Assembly (NCBI GenBank): GCA_030603345.1
Contig: JAUVXZ010000003.1
Location: forward strand, 1-46,537
Reading direction: 5' to 3'
DNA: 46,537 nt
Origin: Pseudomonadota bacterium
GTDB lineage: Bacteria > Desulfobacterota > DSM-4660 > Desulfatiglandales > B25-G16
A program made the position numbers and the translations under genes. The notes under the pieces were generated by a model that saw nothing but the letters and a program-made list of their open reading frames with translations, made no database searches and was not told the origin of the DNA. Within the stretch, counting starts at the first letter, position 1, and each line of letters begins with the position of its first letter. This document shows positions 30,561 through 39,784 of this stretch, one piece after another.

Positions 30561-31718
30561 ATGTATCGTATAGTCCAGCCCAAGATCCTTTATATGGGTC
30601 GAGGGGCCTTACAAGGCCTAGAGGAAATCCTGCGGTTGATGGAGCCGAGGAGAATCCTGATTGTTACTGGTCCGACTATCACGAAACTGGGCATCGTCGA
30701 TCGCGCCCTTGAGGCTATGGGATCGTATAAACATCGAGTGGAGACCTTTATCAATCCCAAACCAGAAGGGGATGTGGCGATTGTTGAAGAATGTGCTCAA
30801 AGGGTCCGGGAAAGGGGATATGATCTGATTGTAGGCATTGGAGGTGGCTCTCCCCTGGACGTGGCGAAAGGGGCAGCAGTTGTGGCAGTGCACGAGGAAG
30901 GAATGAGACCTCTCCTTGGTAGAGATCGGTTGATGAGAAAGGGGATACCTGCGGTTTTGGTGCCCACTACAGCTGGGGGTGGCACAGAGGTCACCCAAGC
31001 GGCAGTCGTACACGTTCCGGAGGAAGAGTGCAGGAAATCGATTTGGGACCCTCGCACCATGGCAGAGGCTGCTATCGTTGATCCAGAGCTCACATTGCAT
31101 ATGCCCCCAAGGCTTACGGCAGAGACGGGACTGGATGCCCTTGTGCATGCAGTGGAGGGCTATACAGCCCGTGACGGTAATCCTGTATCAAAGATGTATA
31201 CATCAGAGGCGATGCGACTGATTGGAAGGTATCTCGGGAGAGCATACCGGGATGGTTCGGATATGGAGGCAAGAGAGGCCATGGCCAGGGCAGCTACCCT
31301 CGCAGCCATTGGAGTTACGAACAGCGGGCTCGGAGCAATTCATGCACTTGCACTGGGACTGGACTCAAGGGAGGGCTTTAACCATTGTCGGACCCTGGCT
31401 GTGCTGGCGCCCTGGGTGATGAGATTCAACCGGGTTGGCAACGAGGTATTTTATGCGGACATCGCAAAAGATCTAGGAGAAAGGGTGGAGGGACTCTCCG
31501 TTGAGGAGGCCTCTCTGAAGGCCTCTGAGGCCGTCTTGCGCATATTACATGAGGTAGGGATGTCGTCCTGCCTCAAGGACTATGGGATAAGTGAGGATGA
31601 GCTGAGGCCCCTGGCTTTGAGGGCCCATATGGTTGGCCAGAGGCTTCTTCCCATGAACATTCGAGAGGTCTCTGAGGAAAACGCAATTGCTATATTCCAG
31701 GAGGCTTTTGGAACCTAG
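30561..31718 (+). CDS. Iron-containing alcohol dehydrogenase
   Basis: A 385-residue group III dehydrogenase: GIGGGSPLDVAKGAAVVA near residue 93 (NAD(P) binding), PTTAGGGTEVTQAAVV, then metal-binding region GLDALVHAVEGY near residue 193 and GAIHALALGLDSREGFNHCRT with the other histidines. It interconverts an alcohol and aldehyde or ketone. It heads a plus-strand unit ending with an aldehyde:ferredoxin oxidoreductase, so an alcohol-aldehyde-acid sequence is likely. Confidence 0.92.
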   Translation: MYRIVQPKILYMGRGALQGLEEILRLMEPRRILIVTGPTITKLGIVDRALEAMGSYKHRVETFINPKPEGDVAIVEECAQRVRERGYDLIVGIGGGSPLDVAKGAAVVAVHEEGMRPLLGRDRLMRKGIPAVLVPTTAGGGTEVTQAAVVHVPEEECRKSIWDPRTMAEAAIVDPELTLHMPPRLTAETGLDALVHAVEGYTARDGNPVSKMYTSEAMRLIGRYLGRAYRDGSDMEAREAMARAATLAAIGVTNSGLGAIHALALGLDSREGFNHCRTLAVLAPWVMRFNRVGNEVFYADIAKDLGERVEGLSVEEASLKASEAVLRILHEVGMSSCLKDYGISEDELRPLALRAHMVGQRLLPMNIREVSEENAIAIFQEAFGT

Positions 31719-31753
31719 AAGGTTTAGGGATCGATTGAAAGGAGGAAAGTGTA

Positions 31754-34012
31754 GTGAAGAAGAGCAATGAGCCAGATAGAAGAGTACATACAGTGACATG
31801 GTCTGCAGGTCCTGGGTGTCACGGGGGATGTGGGGTGTTTATTGATGTCAAGGATGGGAAGTTGGTAAAAATGGAGGGAGACCCGGATCATCCTTACAAC
31901 AATGGTAGGCTTTGCCCAAGAGCTCTCACTATAAAGGACTATATCTACCATCCGGACCGGTTACAAAACCCCTTAAAGAGAACCGGCAAGCGGGGAGAGA
32001 ATAAATGGGAGAAGATCTCCTGGGATGAGGCTTACGACCTCATAGAGGGGAGAATGGAGGACATACGGGAAAAGTACGGGGCTGAGTCTATGCTCTTCAT
32101 CCAGGGAACAGGAAGAAACGTGGGGGGCTGGCTCCTGCTGCTGGGATATTCCTATGGAAGCCCGAATTGGCTCCAGGGAGGACTTACCGGCAATTCCTGC
32201 TTCCATCCCAGGCTTGTCTGTATGCGAATGACCCAGGGGGACTATACGGTGCCCGATTGTTCCCAATTTTCCCAAGATCGGTACGAAGATCCAGAGTTCG
32301 TCCTTCCCGAATGTTGCATGATCTGGGGACAGAACCCTGCTAAAACATGCAACGACGGATTCAATGCCAATTGGATCATAGACATGATGAAGAGGGGAAC
32401 AAAGACGGTGGTCGTCGATCCAGTTTATACCTGGATAGCCTCTAAGGCGACCATCTGGTTACAGCTTCGGCCCGGCACCGATGGGGCCCTTGCCCTGGGG
32501 CTTCTCAATGTCATTATCAACGAGGGCATCTATGACAAGGAGTTCGTCGAAAAATGGACCTATGGTTTCGACAAACTTGCGGAACGGGTGCAGGACTACC
32601 CCCCGGAGAAGGTTTCCCAGATCACCTGGGTCCCAAAGGAAAAGATCATCGAGGCGGCTCGACTCTTCGCAAAGAGTAAGCCGGCATCCATCCAGTGGGG
32701 AGTCCCGGTGGACCTGGCACCAGAGGGCGCCCTCGTGGCCAATTCCATCATCCACCTTTGGACTATAACCGGAAACATCGATATTCCAGGGGGCATGGCT
32801 ATTGCCAGAATGGCCTATGATGTTCCCCCTTACCCTATGAGCCAAGAGGCGATTGCAGAGTATTACGGCGACGTGATGACTCCCGAGCAAATGGCCAAGC
32901 GGATCGGTATAGATGAGTATCCCGTAGCCAAGGAATTTCACTGGAGAGCCCAGGCAGACATGGTCCTCGAGGCCCTGCTTACAGACAAGCCGTATCCCTT
33001 AAAGGGAGCCTGGATCGCTGGCAATAACATGCTTGCTACCTCGGCGAATCCGAGGAAATATTATGAGGCCCTGAATCGTCTCGATTTCATTGTGGTTGTC
33101 GATCTATTTATGAACCCGACAGCAGTGGCCTTGGCCGATGTGGTGCTTCCGGCGGCAACCATGGCCGAACGTGATGGCATCAGGGCCTGGTGGACACCTC
33201 TGAATGCCATGGAGAGATCCGTGGAGGTAGCAGGATGCAAACCTGACGAGGAGATCTGCTTTGAGCTGGCCCGGCGATTGAACCCCAATCTGAAATGGAA
33301 GAGTTTAGAGGACCTTTTTAACGATTTCTTAAGACCGTCAGGCATGAACTATGAACAACTGAAAGAGAAGGGCTGGGTATTTCCACCCAAAGGGCACCCA
33401 ACCCAGCCCTATCGGAGGCACGAGAAGGGGCTTTTGCGAAAGGACGGCAAGCCAGGCTTCAATACCCCCACCGGCAAGGTTGAACTCTATTCCACTCATT
33501 TCGAAAGGTGGGGCTATGATCCTCTGCCCTATTACGAAGAACCCCATATGAGCCCCTATAGTACTCCAGAGCTGGCTAAAGAATATCCCCTAATCCTCAC
33601 TACAGGGAGGCGAAGCGTCCTCTATTTTCATTCGGAGCATAGAAATATCAAACCCTTGAGGGAGTTGGAACCCGATCCGGTTCTCGAGATCCATCCTGAC
33701 ACGGCCTCTTCCCTGGGGATCGAGGACGGAGATTGGGTCTGGGTGGAGAATGCCCATGGCCGCTGCAAGCGAAAGGCCAAATATTTTCATGGGATCCATC
33801 CAAAAGTGGTCCAGTCCTCCCATGGCTGGTGGCTTCCAGAGAAGCGGGCCGAAGACCTCTTTGGTCTCTGGGAGGTAAACATCAATCAGCTGATCCCCGA
33901 TGGAACTCAGGCCAAGTGCGGGTTTGGAGGGGGGCAGTACAAATCACTCCTCTGCAAGGTCTACCGGGCCGATGAAGGAATCGAAGGGATTTATAAGAGG
34001 GAGACTCTCTGA
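31754..34012 (+). CDS. Molybdenum/tungsten bis-MGD oxidoreductase catalytic subunit
   Basis: A 752-residue DMSO-reductase-superfamily protein. The N-terminal iron-sulfur region reads SAGPGCHGGCGVFIDVKDGK and RLCPRAL, i.e. three of the usual four cysteines are visible. Later come the MGD-binding segments (GNIDIPGG, AGNNMLATSANPRKYY) and the C-terminal molydopterin dinucleotide domain starting PLILTTGRRS. The start is GTG with AAAGGAGG eight bases upstream. The stop overlaps the ATG of the ferredoxin subunit (TGATGG), showing coupling. The reaction is unknown; no membrane subunit or Tat signal is seen, so it is probably cytoplasmic. Confidence 0.9.
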   Translation: MKKSNEPDRRVHTVTWSAGPGCHGGCGVFIDVKDGKLVKMEGDPDHPYNNGRLCPRALTIKDYIYHPDRLQNPLKRTGKRGENKWEKISWDEAYDLIEGRMEDIREKYGAESMLFIQGTGRNVGGWLLLLGYSYGSPNWLQGGLTGNSCFHPRLVCMRMTQGDYTVPDCSQFSQDRYEDPEFVLPECCMIWGQNPAKTCNDGFNANWIIDMMKRGTKTVVVDPVYTWIASKATIWLQLRPGTDGALALGLLNVIINEGIYDKEFVEKWTYGFDKLAERVQDYPPEKVSQITWVPKEKIIEAARLFAKSKPASIQWGVPVDLAPEGALVANSIIHLWTITGNIDIPGGMAIARMAYDVPPYPMSQEAIAEYYGDVMTPEQMAKRIGIDEYPVAKEFHWRAQADMVLEALLTDKPYPLKGAWIAGNNMLATSANPRKYYEALNRLDFIVVVDLFMNPTAVALADVVLPAATMAERDGIRAWWTPLNAMERSVEVAGCKPDEEICFELARRLNPNLKWKSLEDLFNDFLRPSGMNYEQLKEKGWVFPPKGHPTQPYRRHEKGLLRKDGKPGFNTPTGKVELYSTHFERWGYDPLPYYEEPHMSPYSTPELAKEYPLILTTGRRSVLYFHSEHRNIKPLRELEPDPVLEIHPDTASSLGIEDGDWVWVENAHGRCKRKAKYFHGIHPKVVQSSHGWWLPEKRAEDLFGLWEVNINQLIPDGTQAKCGFGGGQYKSLLCKVYRADEGIEGIYKRETL

Positions 34013-34377
34013 TGGAATATGGACTTTATATCGATTGGGAATGGTGCAGTGGATGCCATTCTTGCGAGCTTGCCTGTAAGCAGGAGCATAGCCTCAAAAC
34101 CGACGAATGGGGGATTCGTGTGGTGGAACGCCTCCACCGTGCGAAGGATGGCATCGTCAGCGAATATATACCAATCCCTACCGATCTCTGCAACTTCTGC
34201 ATGACCCGGGTGATGGAGGGAAAGCAGCCCGCCTGTGTCCATCATTGTATGACCAAATGCATGGCGTTCGGTCCCATAGAGGAGATGGCCAAACTGGCGG
34301 CAAAAAAGAAGAAGACGGTGGTTTGGGGGAGGACCTATCCCTCCAGATCGGAACTGATCTCCGGAACCTCTGCATGA
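34012..34377 (+). CDS. 4Fe-4S ferredoxin subunit of the Mo/W oxidoreductase, C-terminus altered by a tandem duplication
   Basis: A 121-residue iron-sulfur protein: CSGCHSCELACKQEH near the N-terminus, CNFCMTR near residue 60 and CVHHCMTKCMAFGP near residue 75. This matches DmsB-like small subunits that link a bis-MGD catalytic subunit to ferredoxin. It overlaps the catalytic gene's stop. After VVWG the frame enters a 173-bp duplicated segment out of frame and ends RTYPSRSELISGTSA; the probable native tail (WQIDPSFREPPFHKK) is now behind the second copy. The cluster-binding part is complete, so the protein may still work. Confidence 0.85.
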   Translation: MEYGLYIDWEWCSGCHSCELACKQEHSLKTDEWGIRVVERLHRAKDGIVSEYIPIPTDLCNFCMTRVMEGKQPACVHHCMTKCMAFGPIEEMAKLAAKKKKTVVWGRTYPSRSELISGTSA

Positions 34378-34501
34378 CCCGGGTGATGGATGGGAAGCAG
34401 CCTGCCTGTGTCCATCATTGTATGACCAAATGCATGGCGTTCGGTCCCATAGAGGAGATGGCCAAACTGGCGGCAAAAAAGAAAAAGTCGGTGGTGTGGG
34501 G
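34183..34501 (+). repeat. 173-bp tandem duplication inside the ferredoxin subunit gene
   Basis: 34183-34328 is repeated at 34356-34501 (offset 173). By eye there are about six differences over the 131 bases from TGCATGACC onward, with more near the left end. Because 173 is not a multiple of three, the second copy is out of frame with the first. Confidence 0.9.
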
Positions 34502-34559
34502 AAAGATCCACTGGCAGATAGATCCCTCTTTTAGGGAACCGCCCTTCCACAAGAAATAG
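34356..34559 (+). pseudogene. Out-of-frame second copy of the ferredoxin subunit C-terminal half
   Basis: In its own frame it reads DLRNLCMTRVMDGKQPACVH then HCMTKCMAFGP and ends WGKIHWQIDPSFREPPFHKK. The first cysteine of the CNFC motif is changed to R, and there is no start codon or ribosome-binding site in that frame, apart from a long chance frame opening at 34107. It carries the likely original C-terminus. Confidence 0.75.
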
Positions 34560-34643
34560 CGCCCCACTTTTCCCAGAAGTATGTCCACAAAAGAACACAA
34601 TCATAGACCTGCGAGCAGTGGTTAAAAGGGACAGTATACAAAG

Positions 34644-36494
34644 ATGCCGTATTTTTTTTCACTACTCAGGGTTGATCTGACCCAGCGAAAGTTCCGAGAG
34701 GAAAGGATCGATGAATCCATGATTCTCAAATTTCTAGGTGGGAGGGGCCTCGGAGCCAAGATCCTTTTTGATGAGCTAAAGCCCACAACTGACCCATTGG
34801 GGGCGGAAAACAAACTCCTCTTCCTAACCGGCCCCCTGATCGGTACTGGTGCTCCATGGTGCGTCAAGTACACCGTGGTGACCAGATCCCCGCTTTCCGG
34901 GACAATCCTGATGAGTCTGGCCGGTGGTTTTTTTGGGCCACGACTTCGTTGTACGGGATACGATGGCCTTATAATAGAGGGCAAATCGGAAGAGCCGATA
35001 TATCTTTGGATCCATAACGGAAGCGCTGAATTCAAAAAGGCTTCCCATCTATGGGGCATGAGCACGGAGGAGTGCCAGGAGGAAATCCGCGAGGAGTTGA
35101 GGGAGCCCAGGGTTCAGATCGCCTGCATTGGCCCGGCTGGGGAGAGGGCTGTTCGACTGGCCTGTATCATCAGTGGCAGACGCGCGGCAGGCCGTGGAGG
35201 GGCAGGGGCTGTGATGGGCTCCAAGAACCTCAAAGCTATTGCAGTAAACGGCACCAGAAAGGTTCCCATCCTGGAGCCCCAGGGCTTTAAAGAACTCCAG
35301 ATGGCTATTCGGAAAGAGGTTCCCAAGACTGATCGACTGAAGGTTTTTGGGAAATATGGCACGCCCAAGAACCTTTTACTGGTTAATGAAAGGGGCATAT
35401 TCCCGACCCGGAATTTTCAGGGGGGTGTGTTCGAGGGGATCAGGGAGGTCAACCACATAGAGCAACAGCGCAGGGTAATCAGAGAGGTAACCTGCCATGC
35501 CTGTCCGGTGGCCTGCGGCAACCTCACGAGAGCTGCGGAGGGGCCATATGAGGGAATTACAACCGAAGGGCCGGAGTACGAGACCTTCTGGGCCTTTGGA
35601 GCCCAATGCGGAAATAGTTCTATAGATGCTATTATTGCCGCCGACCGGTTGTGCGACCAATTGGGGTTAGACACTATCTCCACCGGAAACATTATTGGTT
35701 TTGCTATGGAGTGCATGGAGAGGGGGCTCCTGAAGCAGGAAGAACTGGAGGACCTGGATCTAAGGTTTGGGAACCACTCGGCCATGGTTGAAATGATTCG
35801 TCGCATCGGCTATCGAGAGGGGATAGGGGACATGCTGGCAGAGGGTGTGCGAAGAGCAGCAGACCGGATTGGAAAAGGTTCCCATAATCTTGTGATGCAT
35901 GTAAAGGGACTGGAACTGGCTGGTTATGATCCGAGGGGTGCCAAGGGAATGGGGATCGAATACGCTACTTCGCCAAGAGGAGGATGCCATGAGAGGGGGC
36001 TTGTCTCCAGAGAGACCTTCGGTGCCCTTCCGTTTATTGACCCACTGTCCAAAGAAGGGAAGGGGGCTGTGGTCAAACATGTGCAGGACGAGACAGCCGT
36101 CCTCGACTCCCTTGGGGTGTGTGTCTTTCCTCCCCATAACGATGGAATGGATATGACGGATATCGCCGGACTCCTTTCCTTTGTGTTGGGAAAGACTATT
36201 ACTCCAGAGGAGCTGATGGAGGCCGGGGATCGGATATGGAACCTGGAGAGATTGTTTAACATACGGGAGGGTTTCACAAGGGATGATGATACCTTGCCAG
36301 CAAGGCTTCTTAAGGAGCCTATGCCCGAAGGGCCAGCTAAAGGGCACGTTGTGGAGCTTGATCAGCTTCTGGACGATTACTATTTGACCCGCCAATGGGA
36401 CAACAATGGGATTCCCACACCTGAGGTGTTAGATAAGCTAGGACTCGCTCAGGAGGGAAGGAGTGTCCACCTCCATGGCAAAGGTGACTGTTAA
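34644..36494 (+). CDS. aor: Aldehyde:ferredoxin oxidoreductase (tungsten enzyme family)
   Basis: A 616-residue AFOR-family protein: FLGGRGLGAKILFDE near residue 31, GRRAAGRGGAGAVMGSKNLK near residue 178, the cluster motif CHACPVACG near residue 287, YDPRGAKGMGIEYATSPRGG near residue 430 and the late cysteine in GVCVFPPHND. It oxidises aldehydes to acids, or in reverse reduces acids, with ferredoxin using W- or Mo-bispterin. It overlaps the MoaD-like gene, a very common pair, and is preceded by the Mo/W oxidoreductase genes. Confidence 0.93.
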   Translation: MPYFFSLLRVDLTQRKFREERIDESMILKFLGGRGLGAKILFDELKPTTDPLGAENKLLFLTGPLIGTGAPWCVKYTVVTRSPLSGTILMSLAGGFFGPRLRCTGYDGLIIEGKSEEPIYLWIHNGSAEFKKASHLWGMSTEECQEEIREELREPRVQIACIGPAGERAVRLACIISGRRAAGRGGAGAVMGSKNLKAIAVNGTRKVPILEPQGFKELQMAIRKEVPKTDRLKVFGKYGTPKNLLLVNERGIFPTRNFQGGVFEGIREVNHIEQQRRVIREVTCHACPVACGNLTRAAEGPYEGITTEGPEYETFWAFGAQCGNSSIDAIIAADRLCDQLGLDTISTGNIIGFAMECMERGLLKQEELEDLDLRFGNHSAMVEMIRRIGYREGIGDMLAEGVRRAADRIGKGSHNLVMHVKGLELAGYDPRGAKGMGIEYATSPRGGCHERGLVSRETFGALPFIDPLSKEGKGAVVKHVQDETAVLDSLGVCVFPPHNDGMDMTDIAGLLSFVLGKTITPEELMEAGDRIWNLERLFNIREGFTRDDDTLPARLLKEPMPEGPAKGHVVELDQLLDDYYLTRQWDNNGIPTPEVLDKLGLAQEGRSVHLHGKGDC

Positions 36495-36765
36495 ATTCCA
36501 TGGGCTAATCATGGACAAGGATGTGGAACGAGCTGAGGAGTATGAGGTCACCCCTGGGACGACCGTAAGGGCTGTGATGGAGCTCTTCGTAAGGAGACAC
36601 CTGGCGTCCTTGAGAGAAGAGTCCCTTTCTGGTGACAGTGGAAAGCTATGGGAAACACACGTGGTGATGCTCAATGGGATCGGGCTCGTTCCAGAAAAGC
36701 AGTTAACAACAGAGGTCAAAGTAGGGGATAATATCTCAATTTTTCTTCCAGTAAGCGGAGGATAA
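36475..36765 (+). CDS. MoaD/ThiS-family sulfur-carrier protein linked to the aldehyde oxidoreductase
   Basis: The 96-residue beta-grasp protein starts MAKVTVKFHGLIMDKDVE, has MLNGIGLVPEKQLTTEVKVGDNISIFLP and ends SGG, the diglycine tail that carries thiocarboxylate sulfur for molybdopterin synthesis. It overlaps the end of the AFOR gene. GTG 36463 is an alternative start closer to AGGAGG. A truncated second copy lies at 26921. Confidence 0.85.
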   Translation: MAKVTVKFHGLIMDKDVERAEEYEVTPGTTVRAVMELFVRRHLASLREESLSGDSGKLWETHVVMLNGIGLVPEKQLTTEVKVGDNISIFLPVSGG

Positions 36766-36976
36766 AGCCTAGGAAGTCTGATCCTGCTGCTCATATCTGC
36801 CGGAAAGCGGGACATCCTTAAAAACCAAGAAAGTCAATCAGCCAGGTGATAGCTATTGTCTCTGAAGATTTTTCGACGCTCTATCCCCCGGATCATGATG
36901 TGGTGCAAAACACCGGGAGCCTGCCCGCCATCAACTGCGCTTCAGGCGCGTTCCCCTTCACAATGCAAAGGGTCTC

Positions 36977-39100
36977 TTAGGACACCTTATCGCCAGGGAG
37001 CGGTTCACCGTCGAAAGTGGCTATAGATAGACGATCGGCAGCGCTGCCAGAGAGGACCATACCTTCTGAGAGGCCAAATCTCATCTGGCGTGGCTTCAGG
37101 TTCGCAACGACAATGACTTTTTTGCCCACGAGCTTCTCAGGCTCCGGGTAGGCAGAGCGGATTCCCGCAAAGGTCTGACGCAGCCGCCCCTCGCCAAGGT
37201 CGACCATGAGCCGAATCAGCTTCTTTGACCCCTCAAGGAGGCTGGCCTCACGGATGATGCCTACCCGAAGGTCTATCTTGGAAAAATCGTCGATGGTGAT
37301 TTCTCTCTCGATAGGCTCAAGATCCTCACGTTTATCCGATGAGGGGGCGCCAACCTCTCGTTTGGCAGTTTTGGCTTCTTTTTCAGCCTCCCTGACTCCT
37401 GTCATACTGGTTTGCGCCTTCTCGATCTTCGCCCAGGTATCCCGGAGCGTAGCGGTGCGATTGAAGATCAATGCTCCCTGAGAAGAATCAATGGAGTCCA
37501 CGCAGAAATAGCCCAGTCTCTCGAACTGGTAACGACTTCCCGGTGCTGCGCCTGCCAGACTTGGTTCAAGGCGGCAGGAGGTCAATGTCTCTAACGAGTT
37601 CGGATTCAAATGCGTTTCAAAATCAGAACCATCCTTGTTATCGGTTGGGTCTGGTTTGACGAAGAGGTGATCATACAAACGTACCTCGGCTTCGAGCGAA
37701 TGTGAAGCTGAAACCCAGTGCAATGTTGCCCTGACCTTGCGTCCGTCCGGAGAGTCACCGCCTCGTGTCTCCGGATCATAGGTGCAGTGGAGCTCAACCA
37801 CCTCGCCGGTTTGTTCGTCCTTAACCACATCCACACATTTGACAAAATACGCGTATCGCAGCCGTACTTCGCGACCGGGGGCCAGACGGTAGAACTTCTT
37901 CGGGGGGTCCTCACGAAAATCCTCCCGCTCAATGTAGAGCACCCGTGAAAAGGGCACTTTCCGTGTCCCCATACTGGGATCTTCCGGACTGTTCAAGGCG
38001 TCCAGCTCTTCTACCTGGCCCTCTGGATAGTTGTCTATGACCACCCGGAGCGGACGTAGTACTGCCATCACACGGGGAGCTCTTCGATTCAGATCTTCGC
38101 GAACGCAGTGCTCGAGCAGTGCTATATCCACCATACTGCCTCTCTTGGCCACACCGATGCGCTCACAAAAGTCTCGGATTGACTCCGGCGTGTAGCCCCG
38201 TCTCCTGAAGCCAGATATAGTAGGCATCCGTGGGTCGTCCCATCCAGTGACATGCCCGTGTTCTACCAACTCCAGAAGCATTCGCTTACTCATTACGGTG
38301 TAGCTGAGGTTGAGGCGGGCAAACTCAATTTGCTGGGGATGATACAGGTTCAATTCATCAAGGAACCAGTCGTATAATGGGCGATGATCTTCAAATTCAA
38401 GCGTGCATATGGAATGTGTGATCTCTTCGATGGAATCCGACTGCCCATGGGTAAAGTCATATGTCGGATAGATGCACCATTTGTTGCCCGATCGGTGATG
38501 TTCAGCATGAAGGATTCGGTACATCACTGGGTCCCGCATATTCAGATTTGGTGATGCCATATCAATCTTTGCCCGAAGCACACGGGAACCGTCCTCGAAT
38601 TCGCCTGCCTGCATGCGCTCGAATAACTCTAGGTTTTCTTCCACCGTACGATTCCGATAAGGGCTTTCTTTCCCTGGCTTAGTTAAAGTGCCTCGATATT
38701 CACGGATCTCATCTGCACTCAAGTCATCAACATAAGCTTTGCCTGCTTTTATCAATTGTATGGCATATTCATATAATTGCTCAAAGTAGTCTGATGCGTA
38801 GAACTCTCGGTCTTCCCAATCGAATCCAAGCCATCGAACGTCTTCCTTGATCGACTCCACATATTCAAGCTCTTCTTTGCTTGGATTCGTGTCATCGTAT
38901 CGCAAATTGCAGGGCCCTCCGTAATCGGCAGCCAGACCAAAGTTGAGGCAAATGGACTTGGCATGTCCAATATGGAGATAGCCGTTTGGTTCCGGTGGAA
39001 AGCGGGTATGAACGCGACCACCATATTTGTTTGTTTTTAGGTCTTCATCAATGATATTGCGAATGAAGTTAGGTGGGGGGGTTGAATCTGGTTTGGTCAT
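36977..39100 (-). CDS. glnS: Glutaminyl-tRNA synthetase with C-terminal Trbp111-type tRNA-binding domain
   Basis: A 707-residue class I synthetase, about 150 residues longer than the usual bacterial enzyme. The catalytic core has [21 protein letters not shown] (HIGH) near residue 36 and [14 protein letters not shown] (KMSKS) near residue 268, followed by the anticodon beta-barrels. After a charged linker ([19 protein letters not shown]) comes an OB-fold [42 protein letters not shown], as in MetRS C-termini and EMAP II. AAAGGAG precedes the ATG. It lies downstream of tRNA-Gln and tRNA-Glu genes on the same strand, but behind a terminator. Confidence 0.95.
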   Translation of the reverse strand: MTKPDSTPPPNFIRNIIDEDLKTNKYGGRVHTRFPPEPNGYLHIGHAKSICLNFGLAADYGGPCNLRYDDTNPSKEELEYVESIKEDVRWLGFDWEDREFYASDYFEQLYEYAIQLIKAGKAYVDDLSADEIREYRGTLTKPGKESPYRNRTVEENLELFERMQAGEFEDGSRVLRAKIDMASPNLNMRDPVMYRILHAEHHRSGNKWCIYPTYDFTHGQSDSIEEITHSICTLEFEDHRPLYDWFLDELNLYHPQQIEFARLNLSYTVMSKRMLLELVEHGHVTGWDDPRMPTISGFRRRGYTPESIRDFCERIGVAKRGSMVDIALLEHCVREDLNRRAPRVMAVLRPLRVVIDNYPEGQVEELDALNSPEDPSMGTRKVPFSRVLYIEREDFREDPPKKFYRLAPGREVRLRYAYFVKCVDVVKDEQTGEVVELHCTYDPETRGGDSPDGRKVRATLHWVSASHSLEAEVRLYDHLFVKPDPTDNKDGSDFETHLNPNSLETLTSCRLEPSLAGAAPGSRYQFERLGYFCVDSIDSSQGALIFNRTATLRDTWAKIEKAQTSMTGVREAEKEAKTAKREVGAPSSDKREDLEPIEREITIDDFSKIDLRVGIIREASLLEGSKKLIRLMVDLGEGRLRQTFAGIRSAYPEPEKLVGKKVIVVANLKPRQMRFGLSEGMVLSGSAADRLSIATFDGEPLPGDKVS

Positions 39101-39216
39101 ACACGTGACTCCTTTCTCATTTATCGCTCCGCCATTGCTCGGTTACGGTGGCTACATAACTTTTCCCGTGGATTTGGGGAGCGTGCCACTCCATAGATTC
39201 ATATCCTTAACATTGT

Positions 39217-39244
39217 ATTTTAACACATTTTATCACTTTGTTAA
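39217..39244 (-). promoter_or_regulatory. Probable glnS promoter
   Basis: Minus strand: -35 TTAACA (39244-39239), 16-base spacer, -10 TAAAAT (39222-39217), about 115 bases before the glnS start. The remainder of 39101-39312 shows nothing else. Confidence 0.5.
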
Positions 39245-39312
39245 GTTTTTATGTTCAGTTTTCAGGTTATTGACTAACTGATCTCTGAGAAGGCAGCAAA
39301 GGAAACGCATGC

Positions 39313-39349
39313 AAATAAAAAGGGGTTGGCCTTAACAAAACCCAACCCC
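39313..39349 (-). terminator. Rho-independent terminator of the tRNA unit
   Basis: On the minus strand GGGGTTGG (39349-39342) and CCAACCCC (39329-39322) form an 8-bp stem followed directly by TTTTTATTT. It ends the tRNA-Gln/tRNA-Glu transcript 12 bases after the tRNA-Glu gene. Confidence 0.9.
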
Positions 39350-39360
39350 TTGATGCTCTG

Positions 39361-39436
39361 TGGTAGTCCCAACGGGAATCGAACCCGTGTCTTCGGCGTG
39401 AGAGGCCGATATCCTAGACCGCTAGACGATGGGACC
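39361..39436 (-). tRNA. tRNA-Glu (anticodon CTC)
   Basis: A 76-base cloverleaf with acceptor GGTCCCA/TGGGACT, anticodon stem TCGGC/GCCGA around loop CTCTCAC (anticodon CTC), T-arm GGGTTCGATTCCC and encoded CCA. The first acceptor pair is G-U. Confidence 0.95.
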
Positions 39437-39523
39437 CCATAGATAAAGTAAGGAGTATGCAGTAGGCAGTAAGTACCGGTCAGATGTTTACGGCCTGTTT
39501 AGGCCCCACTGCTTACTATCCTA

Positions 39524-39597
39524 TGGCTGGGGGAAAGGGACTCGAACCCCTGTCTGCAGGGCCAGAACCTGCCGTCCTACCACTGAACGATCCCCCA
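39524..39597 (-). tRNA. tRNA-Gln (anticodon CTG)
   Basis: A 74-base cloverleaf with acceptor TGGGGGA/TCCCCCA, anticodon stem GCAGG/CCTGC around loop TTCTGGC (anticodon CTG), T-arm GGGGTTCGAGTCCC and encoded CCA with G73. The weak first pair (U-A) is typical of tRNAs read by GlnRS. The 87-base spacer to tRNA-Glu holds GCAGTAGGCAGTAAG-type near-repeats but no gene. Confidence 0.95.
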
Positions 39598-39609
39598 GTT
39601 CTACGACTT

Positions 39610-39640
39610 ATAATTCTCTCGATCCTCTCCCCAATGTCAA
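39610..39640 (-). promoter_or_regulatory. Possible tRNA-unit promoter
   Basis: Minus-strand ACTTGACA supplies a perfect -35 (39640-39635); the best -10 is AATTAT (39615-39610), at a 19-base spacer, which is long. The ACTTGACA string is the same as in the ligase-type promoters. The stretch 39641-39784 holds nothing else. Confidence 0.4.
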
Positions 39641-39784
39641 GTAAAATCTGCCACCCATGTCAGCGCAACAACCCTCGAAGCCCTACTTACAACATATTTC
39701 GGATCATTTGGCAGTAATTCGTTCAAAGGATCAGTGATGACCCGAGCGTTTCCTTGGCTTTGTAACATGGAGCAAAGACTGGTG

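Noticed and set aside
34107-34559. 150-residue ORF spanning the ferredoxin duplication
   Set aside because: Its first half is a shadow frame of the intact ferredoxin subunit; only the part after about 34356 is homologous coding, annotated as an out-of-frame copy.
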